A stretch of 64,000 nucleotides of DNA. It comes from Actinokineospora diospyrosa (GTDB lineage: Bacteria; Actinomycetota; Actinomycetes; Mycobacteriales; Pseudonocardiaceae). The stretch is taken from NCBI RefSeq assembly GCF_024171925.1, contig NZ_JAMTCO010000008.1, forward strand, positions 62,001 to 126,000, read 5' to 3'. The notes under the pieces were generated by a model that worked only from the letters and a program-made list of their open reading frames with translations, ran no database searches and was not told where the DNA came from. The position numbers and the translations under genes were made by a program. Positions 53,101-60,781 of this stretch are shown here, piece by piece. Every line of letters starts with the position of its first letter. Position 1 is the stretch's first letter.

Positions 53101-54523
53101 GCCCGGCCACGTCGACGGTCACCTTGTTGGTGCTGCCCGAGTCGCCGCGGGCGACGAACACCCCGTCGTAGCGCTTGCCGAACACCTGCTGGCGGCCGTC
53201 GGGGTAGGTGATGGTCAGCTGGGTCTTGTCCGGGCTGTAGGTGGCACCCGCGTCGAACATCGACATCCAGCCAGGGCCGAACGCGCCGGGAGTGGCCTCG
53301 GCGCCGGTGGAGTACGTGCGGTCCACCCGCAGCGGCGGCCCACTGCCCAGGACGTCGGCGTCGCTCTCCTCGTGCAACCAGATGCCGTAGGGCAGCACCA
53401 CGCCGTGCACTCTGCTCAGACCGCGGCCGGTGCCGACCGTGCGCCAGGTGTCCGGGACCGGGACGACGACGGTCACCCGGTGCGGCGTGGGCCACCCCGA
53501 CGGCGGCGTGGTGTCCAGCCCGTCACGCACCCGGGCGGCCCAGTAGAAGGTGTCGTTCCAGTCGACGTAGCCCCACGGGACCTCGAAGACACCCTGGCTG
53601 TTCCAGCCCGACTCCTGGCAGCCCTGGGTGAGCGCGGCGTCGCGGCACACCCGGAACTGGTAGGTCAACGGCGAGGGCCACTCGTCGACGTCGGTGCCGG
53701 AGGCGTTGAGCCACGGGGTACGGGTCAGCGAGGTGCCGTAGTTGGCCGGTGCCAGCATCCGGATGCTCGGCTGCTGGTTGTACAGGGTGTAAGGCACCAT
53801 GTACGCGCACACGCCTGCCTGGGAGAACCAGCCGACGTTGCTCACCCGCACGTCCCAGCCGATCTTCCACCGGCCGGGGTCGAGCCGCTCGATCACGGCG
53901 TCGAGGGTGACCTGCCCACCCGCGCTGACGGCGCCGGGGATCGGTGTCTGCGGGTGGACGCTGACGACCTCGACCCCGGTGTCGTCGTTGAACAGCCGGT
54001 ACCCGACCCAGGCCTGCCCGGCGGGCCAGGTCTGGGTGCCGCTGTTGGTGATCGTGAGCCGCGCCGAGCCCTCGCGGTTGTGCAGCGGGGTGATCACCAG
54101 GCTGCCGCCGCTGTAGCTCGCCGACCACGGCTCGCTACCCGTTGGGGTGCAAGAGGTAGCGCTCTGCAGCGAGCTCTCCAGTTTGGACACCTTGAGCCGG
54201 TCGCCGTCGCTGGTCGTCCCCGCCTTGCGCGGCTGGGCCGCCTCGGTCGGGTGCAGCCGAGCCTTGATGTGCTCGGTGACAGCCCGCTTCGCCGCATCGA
54301 CCCTGTCCAGCGCCGGGTTCACCCCGGGCGCGGGCCGTTTCGCGGGTGCGGGCGGGGTGGTCGGCGGCGCGGGTGCCTTCGGCGGGGCCGGGAGGGTCGT
54401 GCTGCCCTGACTGTCGCGGCCGGGCCCGACATCGGTCGGGAAGGCGGTGGCGGGCAACGCGGGCACACCAGCGGCGACCACCGCCACGCAGAGTGCGGCC
54501 AGCGTGAATCGAACCCGTCTCAT
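47123..54523 (-). CDS. Secreted RHS/YD-repeat polymorphic toxin
   Basis: 2466 residues from an ATG at 54523 with GGGGG upstream; an in-frame ATG at 54601 would put about 26 residues before the signal peptide (RFTLAALCVAVVAAGVPALP). Order: signal peptide, Pro-rich linker, beta-sandwich region, long RHS/YD repeat shell (about 450-2050, many YDxxG units), core end RYGYAAGNPLTNTDPSGHW, a hydrophobic Gly/Ala stretch, fibronectin-like part, then a C-terminal toxin tip of about 110 residues. The tip ends ELSHEPIPMRDGG and WPQDHARVDPFRRPGY, suggesting an HNH/EndoVII-type nuclease with a SH...DH signature. The shell would encapsulate the toxin. Confidence 0.9.
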   Translation of the reverse strand: MRRVRFTLAALCVAVVAAGVPALPATAFPTDVGPGRDSQGSTTLPAPPKAPAPPTTPPAPAKRPAPGVNPALDRVDAAKRAVTEHIKARLHPTEAAQPRKAGTTSDGDRLKVSKLESSLQSATSCTPTGSEPWSASYSGGSLVITPLHNREGSARLTITNSGTQTWPAGQAWVGYRLFNDDTGVEVVSVHPQTPIPGAVSAGGQVTLDAVIERLDPGRWKIGWDVRVSNVGWFSQAGVCAYMVPYTLYNQQPSIRMLAPANYGTSLTRTPWLNASGTDVDEWPSPLTYQFRVCRDAALTQGCQESGWNSQGVFEVPWGYVDWNDTFYWAARVRDGLDTTPPSGWPTPHRVTVVVPVPDTWRTVGTGRGLSRVHGVVLPYGIWLHEESDADVLGSGPPLRVDRTYSTGAEATPGAFGPGWMSMFDAGATYSPDKTQLTITYPDGRQQVFGKRYDGVFVARGDSGSTNKVTVDVAGRITVKASDQEVLEFSPSGRLERVRRTGSGSLELTRDAVGQVTSVTQRPSGRTLALTWTNAQSPNCAQTSPPVISSIATALGTWSYNYLCGRLSTVCQPAPGPAQCTSYNLGTNTDQWFVQSPNGRQIKRPVFTNWTSDALLYSYRDISVETPDGLRTQIFLARPEPGQLEPYMNTFNTYGGITVQVEYNRQPNPYRREVYRYDELNRLRDLEQGGSINTPQELYPHRAWHYGEIDGHFLSFADENFHIYTMVYDADGNQTSKQQNRSTSEQVTTSSFYNAVPGGDPDVTRLTATFVEPNQGNTLRRHDMFSYDTEGRLLQRNGHPTPNTVDGQVTTHAYTAGTETAVGARRGGTAGPSPEKMPAGLLRSTTVGTTTTLFSYNANGDLTQVTEPGGRKISYDYDVVGRRTSETTWTSSLAEGTTTSFVVDALGRTVEEIHPQVTNEVTGVSSRKRICRYYDNDGLTKKAVETGAAACPAVTAPRAVGNRTTEYTYDNAARVLTIVDTSGATTTFSYRWRTEPLDHEYVEKMTEPTGKVTERHYDSGRLTEVKQTVGVTPRLASIRTYVYDAAGRKVEDRDALGGRTFYEYTNDDLVKLAVRLDVPRSNGSPRDVELFRRQFDGAGRVISETTADSSTVNSFYDAEGKIKRTVRQPGTPLALATNYLYDPQDRLVSRQSVFGTRVEAVRYTRDAAGAVTSETVENGSTDLVTRYERDGLGRVVKELDPRAEGASDPDAFATTSRYDAYGRVVSSKAPPVTEELAGQSPTTVRPEVVRGYNVFGELTHVKDEHGRISETVYDDAGRVTEEREPTYTPPGGSPITPTTRYTYGANGRLYQVEDSRGQAWAYGYDAAGNVNYEQLPETDAGFAITRRVFDELGRVTEQTDPAGAKVYYYWDTLDRKTHEIVETRQFDGGANYHTTTFDYDNAGNVTAVVNPAGARTTYTYTADNQRASATRPGVGASTRWRYDAWGRLAATADTGNRVTEMEYDLAGRATLVRHRASPSGPQLDVATAEYDVTGNTVAVVNANGHRSTQTYDAMNRLVSATQPVSATESVTASAGYDRAGNRTRTTDGRGDATWTTYNSLGRAETVTEPSTAAHPAVSDRRWTFGYDGAGNLVKTVKPGGVVVDRYLDAVGRLTDERSGSGSTLVTRYLNYDIAGRLVAMSHPNGLQTFAYSDRGLMTSSSGPGSGSSFEYDAAGRMTKRVDAAGTSTFTWRPSGDLATMNDSATGLTRTYNYDATTGELKYLNNANGSWQAWEYDNRGRVSKYGAVNSGNIVMYQALYGYDGNGNLTGKDVTVGPQSGGTYGYDKADRLSTWTPEDGTAEHRYTWDAAGNRTAESTVVSGQTPVQVGSWAYDARTRLTASTEAGISKTYAYTPRGTLASTTTAGAGTSTTAFDAFDRMTADGAITYRYDSMDRVATRDTAGFLYAGAEKEPVVGPGELYNRDPFGALASARLAGINATPMWPITDPRGDVVGWQRTDQTPQAPAPVAGQTTFDPFGVRRSSTGSQSKLGYQGDWTDPTTGTVSMQARWFRPGSAGFLSRDDVDLPFGATSMNRYGYAAGNPLTNTDPSGHWCNPPAQASLGLSVAGPPGAMVGASAGVGGCVGGVFGPGGVVAGELVGAAAAVALIGAVALGGTIFPDRYPYEANGHSWQGYDAMKRDYYSLGCVEGVGCGQYFWCGCPKPLPQPKPPSPPRAPRAKVEPEKPRIIHTSSSTLTLMWSTEDVQSVSGYRVTRVDNYLEQWTKRTAIWNTGAVWTSGWYRSLRLHESWTWRVKTVDPTREDAPEQEGEQDPDAGDYTGEEEEDQDDDQLTACGIGGNLLSCLAETATTPVGGGCAAVRGDLQECAVEEPNPGTAVGTGEAHPARPHVQEDCDDADDQADACLGKRWKPGQDIYRKTAAGKEPAWSTVRARFWKNLAADPVRSADWTAADLERMRLGKPPVRYNAKKGGTELMELSHEPIPMRDGGRDVVPRWPQDHARVDPFRRPGY

Positions 54524-54960
54524 GACGCCCCCAGTCAGCATCGCTTCGGCTGGTGGAGCGTAGAACCGCCCGGGATGGCGATTAACCGCCATAAGGTGCA
54601 CGCCGAGCGGCCAAGAGATGAACGCCGCCTAGTTCCGCGCCCCTACATGCCCGCGAGGGCAGCGACGGCTGCCCACGCGAGACCGATGACGTAGCGCATC
54701 ACCCGACCCCAGGATCGACCAGTGCGCGTCACTCGAGATCAAATAGGCAATCCGGCCTGCGGATCTTGGAGTTGCGCTTGGGCTAGCAACGACGGCTGTG
54801 CCACCTCAAGTACCGGTGCCGGTTCTGCGCCGATGAGGGCCAACCGCGGCATACACCGCTGGACTGGCGGGCGTAACCGCAACGGGTGCCATGCCCGTCC
54901 GCTATGCGCCTGGAGCCCAGGCGGACCGGGTGTCATCGACCAAGGAGCCGCGCAAGCGCG
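54524..54960. other. RHS promoter region and featureless stretch
   Basis: No gene seen. A possible Zn-ribbon-like scrap (YRCRFCADEGQPRH) occurs near 54820 on the plus strand but is not continuous. Confidence 0.35.
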
Positions 54961-54969
54961 GTTAAAGGA

Positions 54970-55269
54970 CGCTGACGCCTGACTACGACGCCACCAGGAC
55001 GCCATCGACGTCGGTTGCCCCCATCGCCTGGTTGAGCCCGTCAACCAAGCTCAGGCCGAACGAGAGGCAGCTGCTACAGAACTGGCCAAGGGGCTAGACC
55101 CCGGCATCGTCACTACGGAGGAGATCTACGCCAAGCTCAACTCACTGGCACTGTCCACGCCACCGTGGACAGCGGCGACGCACCCACACTGGCCAAGCTC
55201 CACGACGCGATGGGCCTGAAGATCCGATACTTCAACGACGAAACGGCCGTCGAGATGACGGCCGCTTAG
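54970..55269 (+). pseudogene. Possible C-terminal remnant of a serine recombinase
   Basis: Plus strand: QAQAEREAAATELAKGL and IVTTEEIYAKLNSLA in one frame, then in another LAKLHDAMGLKIRYFNDETA followed by a stop at 55269. The coiled-coil-like stretch followed by a short beta hairpin resembles the end of large serine recombinases. Broken by a frameshift near 55145. It hints at past integration at this spot. Confidence 0.35.
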
Positions 55270-55422
55270 CGGGTGAATAGTGTGCGTGTTCGAGGAGCAA
55301 GAGACGCACTACTCACCCGCGCGTTCTTGGGGTAGGTGTCGCCGTCTCCAGGAGGTGCCGCGCGGATCCCATTTCCAGAGACGTGATCATTGACCAGTCG
55401 CGGGCAAGACGTACTACCGCGC

Positions 55423-55440
55423 GACTGACTGACTGACTGA
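55423..55440. repeat. GACT tetranucleotide run
   Basis: Four and a half direct copies of GACT in an intergenic stretch, unusual in GC-rich DNA. No gene is read through it. Confidence 0.8.
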
Positions 55441-55777
55441 CGACGCCGAGTGATGGGCATCCTGCTGCACGCATACCCGGGCTGGCACGGCTAGCTACAA
55501 AGATGGCCGACTGCGAGGTACTAAACCGTCCATACTTCCACTTGACGGAGATGGCAGGGTATTCCAAGAGCGCTGGGGTCATCAGGTAACCGGCCAAGGC
55601 AATTGCAACTGCAGGGCTCCATGGGCAGACGATCTTAGCATGATTTCGCCTCAAGGAGGCTCTAAGATAGACTCTCCACTCGCGCTTAGATGAGCCCTAT
55701 GGCGCTCGTCGAGCTATCACGGGACTTCTGGAGGTCGCGTGGGCTTGACGAGCCGTCACCGGTATCGAGGAGGTCTT

Positions 55778-57412
55778 GTGTCAGAGTTCGAAGTTGAGGT
55801 CGACGTCGAACACGAAGATCTTGTGGATCTCTGCGAATGCTATTGGGAAACTGATGGGGCCGGATCTTTTGTCCACACCGTTAAGACAATTGCTGAAAAG
55901 TACCGGATGGCGTCATATAAAGTGACAAAGACGGTGGGGGAGATCTGTGTTGCGCGCTCGCTAAGACATCACTGTCAGGTATGTGGAGTTGGCTTCGAGT
56001 ATCGGTCTCGATCTGAATGGAGTTCGACTGCTCGTCTTGCGGCGGCCCGATGTCGAGACTGTGTTGATGCGGAAAAGCGCGAGCAAGAGGACGAGCGGCG
56101 CCGAATGGGTCTAGCCATGCGCGACGCGATCATATCCTCAATTAGGGTGGTCGACCAAGGTCGTTCCCTCCGGGCGGAAGATCTTGATCTTGCATCCGCA
56201 TTTGCACTAGCTGCAATATTCGAAGACGCCGAAGAAGTTTCGAGTGGTGTTTCCACGCCTCTCGGGAAGCGGGTTGACCGCCTCACGCCCTTGGCAGAGC
56301 TCGACTTTGAACTCGTGTCAACGCTGGTGGATCTTCGGGTGGTGCACTTGCACCCATCGTCGACATCGGACTCATTCACATGGAATGGCGACGGCTCCCT
56401 AGGATCGTCGCACTATCCAGTTCTGGTGTCGTACTATATGACAGGTGTGGGAAGTGTCGGCAGCCGGGTCGCTGCTTATCAAGAATCGCTCTCCCGAGTA
56501 CTGAAGCGTGAATGTTGGCCTGATCACTGGGTCGACCAGTTCTCGGAGTTCTGGTTTAAGGTTGCTGCTGCCGAGTGTAAGGCATATCTTGTCTACACCC
56601 TTAAGCAACACGGCCTCGATTTCACGCCAGGCCAGAAAACCGATGACGTGATCCGGCGCGCACTTCGATGGTATTCGATTGGACAGGTTTACTACTTCAT
56701 CTGGCGTGCGGCTAAAGCTAGTGCCGCGTACCGTGCGCGAGACAAGGTGTCGGCCAAGCAAGCTGCAAATAGTGCGGTGACAAGGATATCTGCCGACATA
56801 GATCGGGCTTACGCTCAAGGTTGGCAGGTAAGTACGTATCGCCGCGACTCGCGACTTCCGATGTCAACGCTTTCGCATATACTCTTCTCTCGTGCGCTTG
56901 TCCTTGACGATCCAATGTCGTACTCTCCTATGGACTTGCCCGCAAGGCGTGCCGGATTAGCGCTCTCCTGGACGAATCTGGACTCAGGCACGTTCGAACG
57001 TCTCATCTTCCAGTTGATTGCCGAGACTGAAGGCTACGAGAACGTTGATTGGTTGATGCACACCAACGCGCCTGACCACGGGCGGGACGTAAGTGCGGTT
57101 CGCCTGCGTAGAGACCCTCTGAGCGGGCACAGTTCACAGCGGGTCGCTATTCAATGTAAGCACTGGACCAGCAAGCCAGTCCGCGACCATGATGTAAGTC
57201 AAGCCGTGGTCAGCATTAGTCATTGGCAGGATCCACCTTTTGATGTGGTGATCATCGCGACAAGCGGTCGGCTTACTTCCGACGCGGTATCCTGGATCGA
57301 GCGCCACAATTTGCGCTCAGGTCGGCCGATTGTCGAGGTGTGGAATGATGCGCGTTTGGAGCTTCTACTTAGCGACCGGCCTCATTTGATTCGGTCCTAC
57401 GAACTACGATAG
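55778..57412 (+). CDS. Mrr-like restriction endonuclease fused to a long unknown N-terminal region
   Basis: 544 residues from a GTG with GAGGAGG four bases upstream; a GTG at 55739 has an equally good site and would add 13 residues. N-terminal part has a Cys4-like cluster (HHCQVCGVGFEYRS ... ARCRDC), perhaps a zinc ribbon, then a helical middle. The last about 160 residues are a PD-(D/E)xK nuclease: FERLIFQLIAETEGY, HTNAPDHGRDVSAV, and VAIQCKHWTSKPV, then an Mrr-type tail. Base composition is clearly more AT-rich, with many AT-ending codons, so it was probably acquired by transfer. Likely cleaves modified or foreign DNA. Confidence 0.8.
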   Translation: MSEFEVEVDVEHEDLVDLCECYWETDGAGSFVHTVKTIAEKYRMASYKVTKTVGEICVARSLRHHCQVCGVGFEYRSRSEWSSTARLAAARCRDCVDAEKREQEDERRRMGLAMRDAIISSIRVVDQGRSLRAEDLDLASAFALAAIFEDAEEVSSGVSTPLGKRVDRLTPLAELDFELVSTLVDLRVVHLHPSSTSDSFTWNGDGSLGSSHYPVLVSYYMTGVGSVGSRVAAYQESLSRVLKRECWPDHWVDQFSEFWFKVAAAECKAYLVYTLKQHGLDFTPGQKTDDVIRRALRWYSIGQVYYFIWRAAKASAAYRARDKVSAKQAANSAVTRISADIDRAYAQGWQVSTYRRDSRLPMSTLSHILFSRALVLDDPMSYSPMDLPARRAGLALSWTNLDSGTFERLIFQLIAETEGYENVDWLMHTNAPDHGRDVSAVRLRRDPLSGHSSQRVAIQCKHWTSKPVRDHDVSQAVVSISHWQDPPFDVVIIATSGRLTSDAVSWIERHNLRSGRPIVEVWNDARLELLLSDRPHLIRSYELR

Positions 57413-58048
57413 GGCAACGATTCTTGATCAAGAACGTGGGTCGGCAGTCGACGAGCGCAATGTAGCTGAGGTGGCAGCGGCGGACAATTAGGGTCGGTCC
57501 GACGTCGAGGATGGTGACGCGGAGGTGCGCACGGCAGGCTGGCCAGGTTGATGTTGAGTATTGGCTCCCCACTTGGACACGAACGGGCATCCGGCCTGTG
57601 AAAAAACATGTGCGTCCCGCCAGTTGGAACCTGCTCCGACGCAACTAGGCTGAGCCAGCCATCGTGGCTGCCGTGGAGGGATGTGGGTCGCGCTGCGACA
57701 TCTGCACGACAGCCGGAATCTGAGCCAATGCCATCAACTTTCCGAGAGTTTTCGCCGGTCAGAGGTGGTTTCGGTCCTGTCGGAACCGTGCCGCCCAATG
57801 GGCCGCGATCTGGGCGCCGCGTGCAGGTTAGGCGGTGGCGACGCCAGGATGTCTACAGTGGAGCGTCCAGGGGCCTTTGCTGTGCGCCTAAACCCTACCC
57901 GCATGGCGGATCGTCAGGTGAACCACCTAAGGTTGCTGGAATCTGAGCGAGGGTCATCCTGCGAACCATACCACTCATTATGATCGGTAAGTCGGATAAC
58001 TCGCCATGTCCAACTCTGGCGTGTCAGACAGCTGCCGTTGATATAGAA
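57413..58048. other. Intergenic stretch, no gene seen
   Basis: About 630 bases with only short frames on both strands and no coding bias. Nothing recognised. Confidence 0.4.
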
Positions 58049-58444
58049 CTATGCGGGGATCCAGGTGGTGCAGGTGGGTCGTGTTCGGGTGGTGATGAAC
58101 TCGGTGATGGCGGTTTCGACGAGGTGACGGGGGACTTCAGTGCAGGGGAGTTGTGTGAAGGGGTGGCCATCGGGGGTTTGGTAGTTGTCGTTGGGGGTGG
58201 GGTTGGTGCCGTGTTCGGGGATCCAGGTGCCGTGGGGTTCTTCGTCCCAGGTTAGGGCGCCTTGGTCGCCGTGGATGCCGATGGTGAGGCAGTGGTCGTG
58301 GTGGTCGGTGATGTGGTGGAGCCACCAGGCGGTGCCCATGGTGGTGTTGGTGGGGAGGGCGCGGATGGCGTCGAGTACGGGGGTGGGGTCGCCGTCGAGG
58401 GTGGTGATGTCGAAGACGCCTGGGGTGTTGTCTGGAGTGGTCAT
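58049..58444 (-). CDS. Imm1-family immunity protein
   Basis: 131 residues. Pattern GALTWDEEPHGTWIPEHGTNP, then YQTPDGHPFTQLPCTEVPRH and ITTRTRPTCTTWIP at the end, as in Imm1-family immunity proteins that neutralise polymorphic toxin deaminases. Its ATG overlaps the end of the toxin frame (ATGA), the normal toxin-immunity coupling. Intact although the toxin is interrupted. Confidence 0.78.
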   Translation of the reverse strand: MTTPDNTPGVFDITTLDGDPTPVLDAIRALPTNTTMGTAWWLHHITDHHDHCLTIGIHGDQGALTWDEEPHGTWIPEHGTNPTPNDNYQTPDGHPFTQLPCTEVPRHLVETAITEFITTRTRPTCTTWIPA

Positions 58445-59190
58445 CGTTGTCCTTGGACGTGCAGGACGTAGGCGGTGCCGTCGGGGTTGGTGCCGTAGAC
58501 GGTGAGGCTATAGCCCTGGGGGAGGTAGCGCGCCAGGACGGTTGCGCATCCCTAGTAAGGCCCTCGATCGGGGCATGGGACGTGGTTGACGGTGAGTTCG
58601 ACTCGGCGTTGTGCGGTGGCGATCATCATGGCGGCGACCTTGATTTCCACGTGGGTGGACAGGAAGCGGGCGTTGCGGCGGTGTACCCCGGCCTCGACCA
58701 GGCCGTGTTCGGCGAGGCGGGTCCAGTGAGGGTCGGTTCCGGAGACGATGGGTGTGTCGCGTCGGTCGCCTGGTTGTGGCCAGTGGTCGTGGTGGATGTG
58801 GCCGGTGGTCTTGGCCCGTGTGCCGTCAGGGCCGAGCCGGGGTGGCAGTCGGGGAGCACACCAGGCGGATTCGGTGGGGTAGTGGGCGCCGTCGGGGCCG
58901 CGGGGCACTGGGATGGCGGCGGTGGGTGAGGGGCCGGGCGTTGGCTGGCCGCTGTGGTGGTCGGCGGTGGCGGTGAGCAGTTCTCGTAGGAGCAGCAGTT
59001 GTTGTACTGCGGTCTGCAGCAGTGCTGTTGCGGTGCGGGCGGGGTCGAGGACGCTGGGGTGGTCGGTGATGTCGGCGACGGCGTGGCCGATGGTTTCGCA
59101 GTGGTCGAGTGCGGTGGTGGCTGTCTCGACTGGCACTCGTGTGGCCAGGTGACGTAGCTGCGTGGCGTGCTTGCCGATCGTGCCGTTCAT
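58441..59190 (-). pseudogene. SCP1.201/DddA-like deaminase toxin interrupted by an amber codon
   Basis: A 248-codon frame with one internal TAG (minus strand, 58552-58554). N-terminal about 85 residues are helical (HATQLRHLATRVPVETATTA ... LLQTAVQQLLLLRELLTATA), then a Pro-rich linker. The deaminase domain has STHVEIKVAAMM (zinc His and catalytic Glu) and VNHVPCPDRGPY (zinc Cys). The frame past the stop continues GCATVLARYLPQGYSLTVYG to 58441, supplying the second zinc Cys. PY-stop-GC is where PYQGC would be expected, so a CAG to TAG change is likely. The truncated 212-residue product lacks a complete zinc site. Confidence 0.75.
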
Positions 59191-59447
59191 GGGAGGCCGC
59201 GCTGGTGGTGGTCGGTGTGGTCGCTCAGTGCGTCGCGCCAGCGTTGTAGGGCGGTGATGGTGTCGTCGAGGGTGGAGGTGACGGTGGCGGCGAGGTTCTC
59301 TATCTGTTGGGCGCGGGCGGTGTCGCCTTGGGTCTGGGCGGCGTCGCGGCGTAGGGCGTGGAGTTCGTCTCGTATCTGGTGAACTGCTGTGTCCGGGATT
59401 CGGGTGCTCAGCCAGCGGAGCTGGTCTGCGTTGGCTGCGATGTCCAC
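59187..59447 (-). CDS. Small helical protein preceding the deaminase toxin
   Basis: 86 residues, all helical, two long amphipathic helices. Its start region (ADQLRWLSTRIPDTAVHQI) is clearly similar to the toxin's N-terminus (TQLRHLATRVPVETATTAL), so the two are probably partners with a common fold, such as a WXG100-like or chaperone/export pair. It overlaps the toxin by 4 bases. First gene of the three-gene unit. Confidence 0.6.
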   Translation of the reverse strand: MDIAANADQLRWLSTRIPDTAVHQIRDELHALRRDAAQTQGDTARAQQIENLAATVTSTLDDTITALQRWRDALSDHTDHHQRGLP

Positions 59448-59508
59448 CGTGGCTGGCCTCCCATTGTTGCTGCGCGGCCTCGTGTCTCGACGGTTAGGGA
59501 GAGCTGAC

Positions 59509-59883
59509 TTATCCGGTGGTTGAAGGCCAGCGGACGGTTATGACGATGGAGTTGGTGAGGGCTTGCCAGGTGTGGTCGATGCCTGGGCCCCACATGATGT
59601 AGTCGCCGGGGTGGGTCATGGTGTGGTGGCCGGTGGTGAGGTCGACGCGGAAGTGGCCAGTGACCAGGATGACGAGGGTGGTGCGTTGGTCGTCGGAGGT
59701 CCATTCGGGGCGTTTGTCGCCTGCTGGGTGGGTGCCCCATTTGACCTCGACGTCTTTGGAGGAGCGGATGCCTTCGGCTGGGTTGATGAAGTGGCCGACG
59801 AGCCAGCCGCGGGTGTTGGTGGTGTCGTTGGCGGCGTTTCCTATGGTCCAACGGGAGATGTGGTCGTGTGGTGTGAGGTGCAT
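59509..59883 (-). CDS. Cupin-fold small protein
   Basis: 124 residues, single beta-barrel pattern: DVEVKWGTHPAG, TTLVILVTGHFRVDLTTG, TMTHPGDYIMWGPGIDHTW. The HPGDY...GPGIDHTW part is the second cupin motif; the first lacks most metal His. Function unknown. Divergent from the creatininase-family gene and likely of the same locus. Confidence 0.7.
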   Translation of the reverse strand: MHLTPHDHISRWTIGNAANDTTNTRGWLVGHFINPAEGIRSSKDVEVKWGTHPAGDKRPEWTSDDQRTTLVILVTGHFRVDLTTGHHTMTHPGDYIMWGPGIDHTWQALTNSIVITVRWPSTTG

Positions 59884-60068
59884 TGGCGGGATTCTAGGGG
59901 TGGAAGCGCGTCGATGGTCGGGACTGTGGCGTTGAGGGGCATTGAGTTCGGCGCAACTGGGGACGTGTGTCGAGCGCAGGTGGGGGAACTGGGGGCGTAG
60001 TGCTGGGCGCGTGGTTGTCCTTGTGGCTAAGGTCGCTGCGTCTTGGTGGTGGCGATTGTGGGTGTGGG

Positions 60069-60776
60069 TTGTTTACTGATTGGACTTCTCGGGATGCGAG
60101 TCGGTGGAACTCTGAGGTAGCGGTGATGGCGGTGGGAAGTTTTGAGCAGCATGGTGGGCACTTGCCGTTGGTGACGGATACGGTTGTGGCTGAGGTGATT
60201 GCACAGCGGTTGGCGGAGCGGTATGGGTTGTTTCGGTTGCCGCCGGTGACGATGTCTTGTTCGCATGAGCACGAGGGGTATCCGGGGACGGTCAGCCTCA
60301 GTGCGTCGACGTTGATTGCGATCATTCGGGATGTGCGGGCGTCGTTGGCTGAGGTGCATACGAACACGTGTCTGGTGTTGGTGAATGGACATGGGGGTAA
60401 CTATGTGTTGTCGAACATCGCGCAGGAGGCGAATCTGATCGGGCCGTCGGTGGCGTTGTTTCCGGGGCGGCAGGATGTTGACGTGGCGCGGGAGGCGGCG
60501 GGGATGGAGTCGACGGCGAGTGAGGATATGCATGCGGGGGAGTGGGAGACGTCCATCTTGTTGCATGCGTATCCGGAGTTGGTGCGGCCCAGCTACAAGG
60601 AGGCTGACTACGAGGCGCCGGAGCGACCGTACTTCCATCTCACGGGGATGGCGGGGTACTCGAAGACGGGGGTCATTGGGTACCCGTCCAAGGCGACCGC
60701 GGAGAAGGGGGCGAGGGCTCTGGACTCGTTGACGGCGTCGTTTCGGGGGCTCTTTGATCTTCTGGTCGCGGACTGA
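60069..60776 (+). CDS. Creatininase-family amidohydrolase (MftE-like)
   Basis: About 235 residues, start uncertain (TTG at 60069 fits the domain edge; the frame is open to 59967). Metal site residues are conserved: VGSFEQHGGHLPLVTDT (Glu, His, Asp), LVNGHGGN (His) and MHAGEWETS (Glu). The family includes creatininases, FAPy deformylases and the mycofactocin peptidase MftE. No radical-SAM or mycofactocin gene is seen here, so the substrate is open. T- and G-rich third positions set it apart from the polyketide region. Confidence 0.8.
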   Translation: MFTDWTSRDASRWNSEVAVMAVGSFEQHGGHLPLVTDTVVAEVIAQRLAERYGLFRLPPVTMSCSHEHEGYPGTVSLSASTLIAIIRDVRASLAEVHTNTCLVLVNGHGGNYVLSNIAQEANLIGPSVALFPGRQDVDVAREAAGMESTASEDMHAGEWETSILLHAYPELVRPSYKEADYEAPERPYFHLTGMAGYSKTGVIGYPSKATAEKGARALDSLTASFRGLFDLLVAD

Positions 60777-60781
60777 TCAGG

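Noticed and set aside
47159..54694. Very long plus-strand open frames opposite the RHS gene
   Set aside because: Arg/Val/Gly-rich antisense frames caused by GC-biased third positions; no domains, and the RHS gene on the minus strand is unambiguous.
56000..56100. Cys-rich stretch in the restriction gene as a possible separate small gene
   Set aside because: It is in frame within one continuous reading frame with its own ribosome site upstream.
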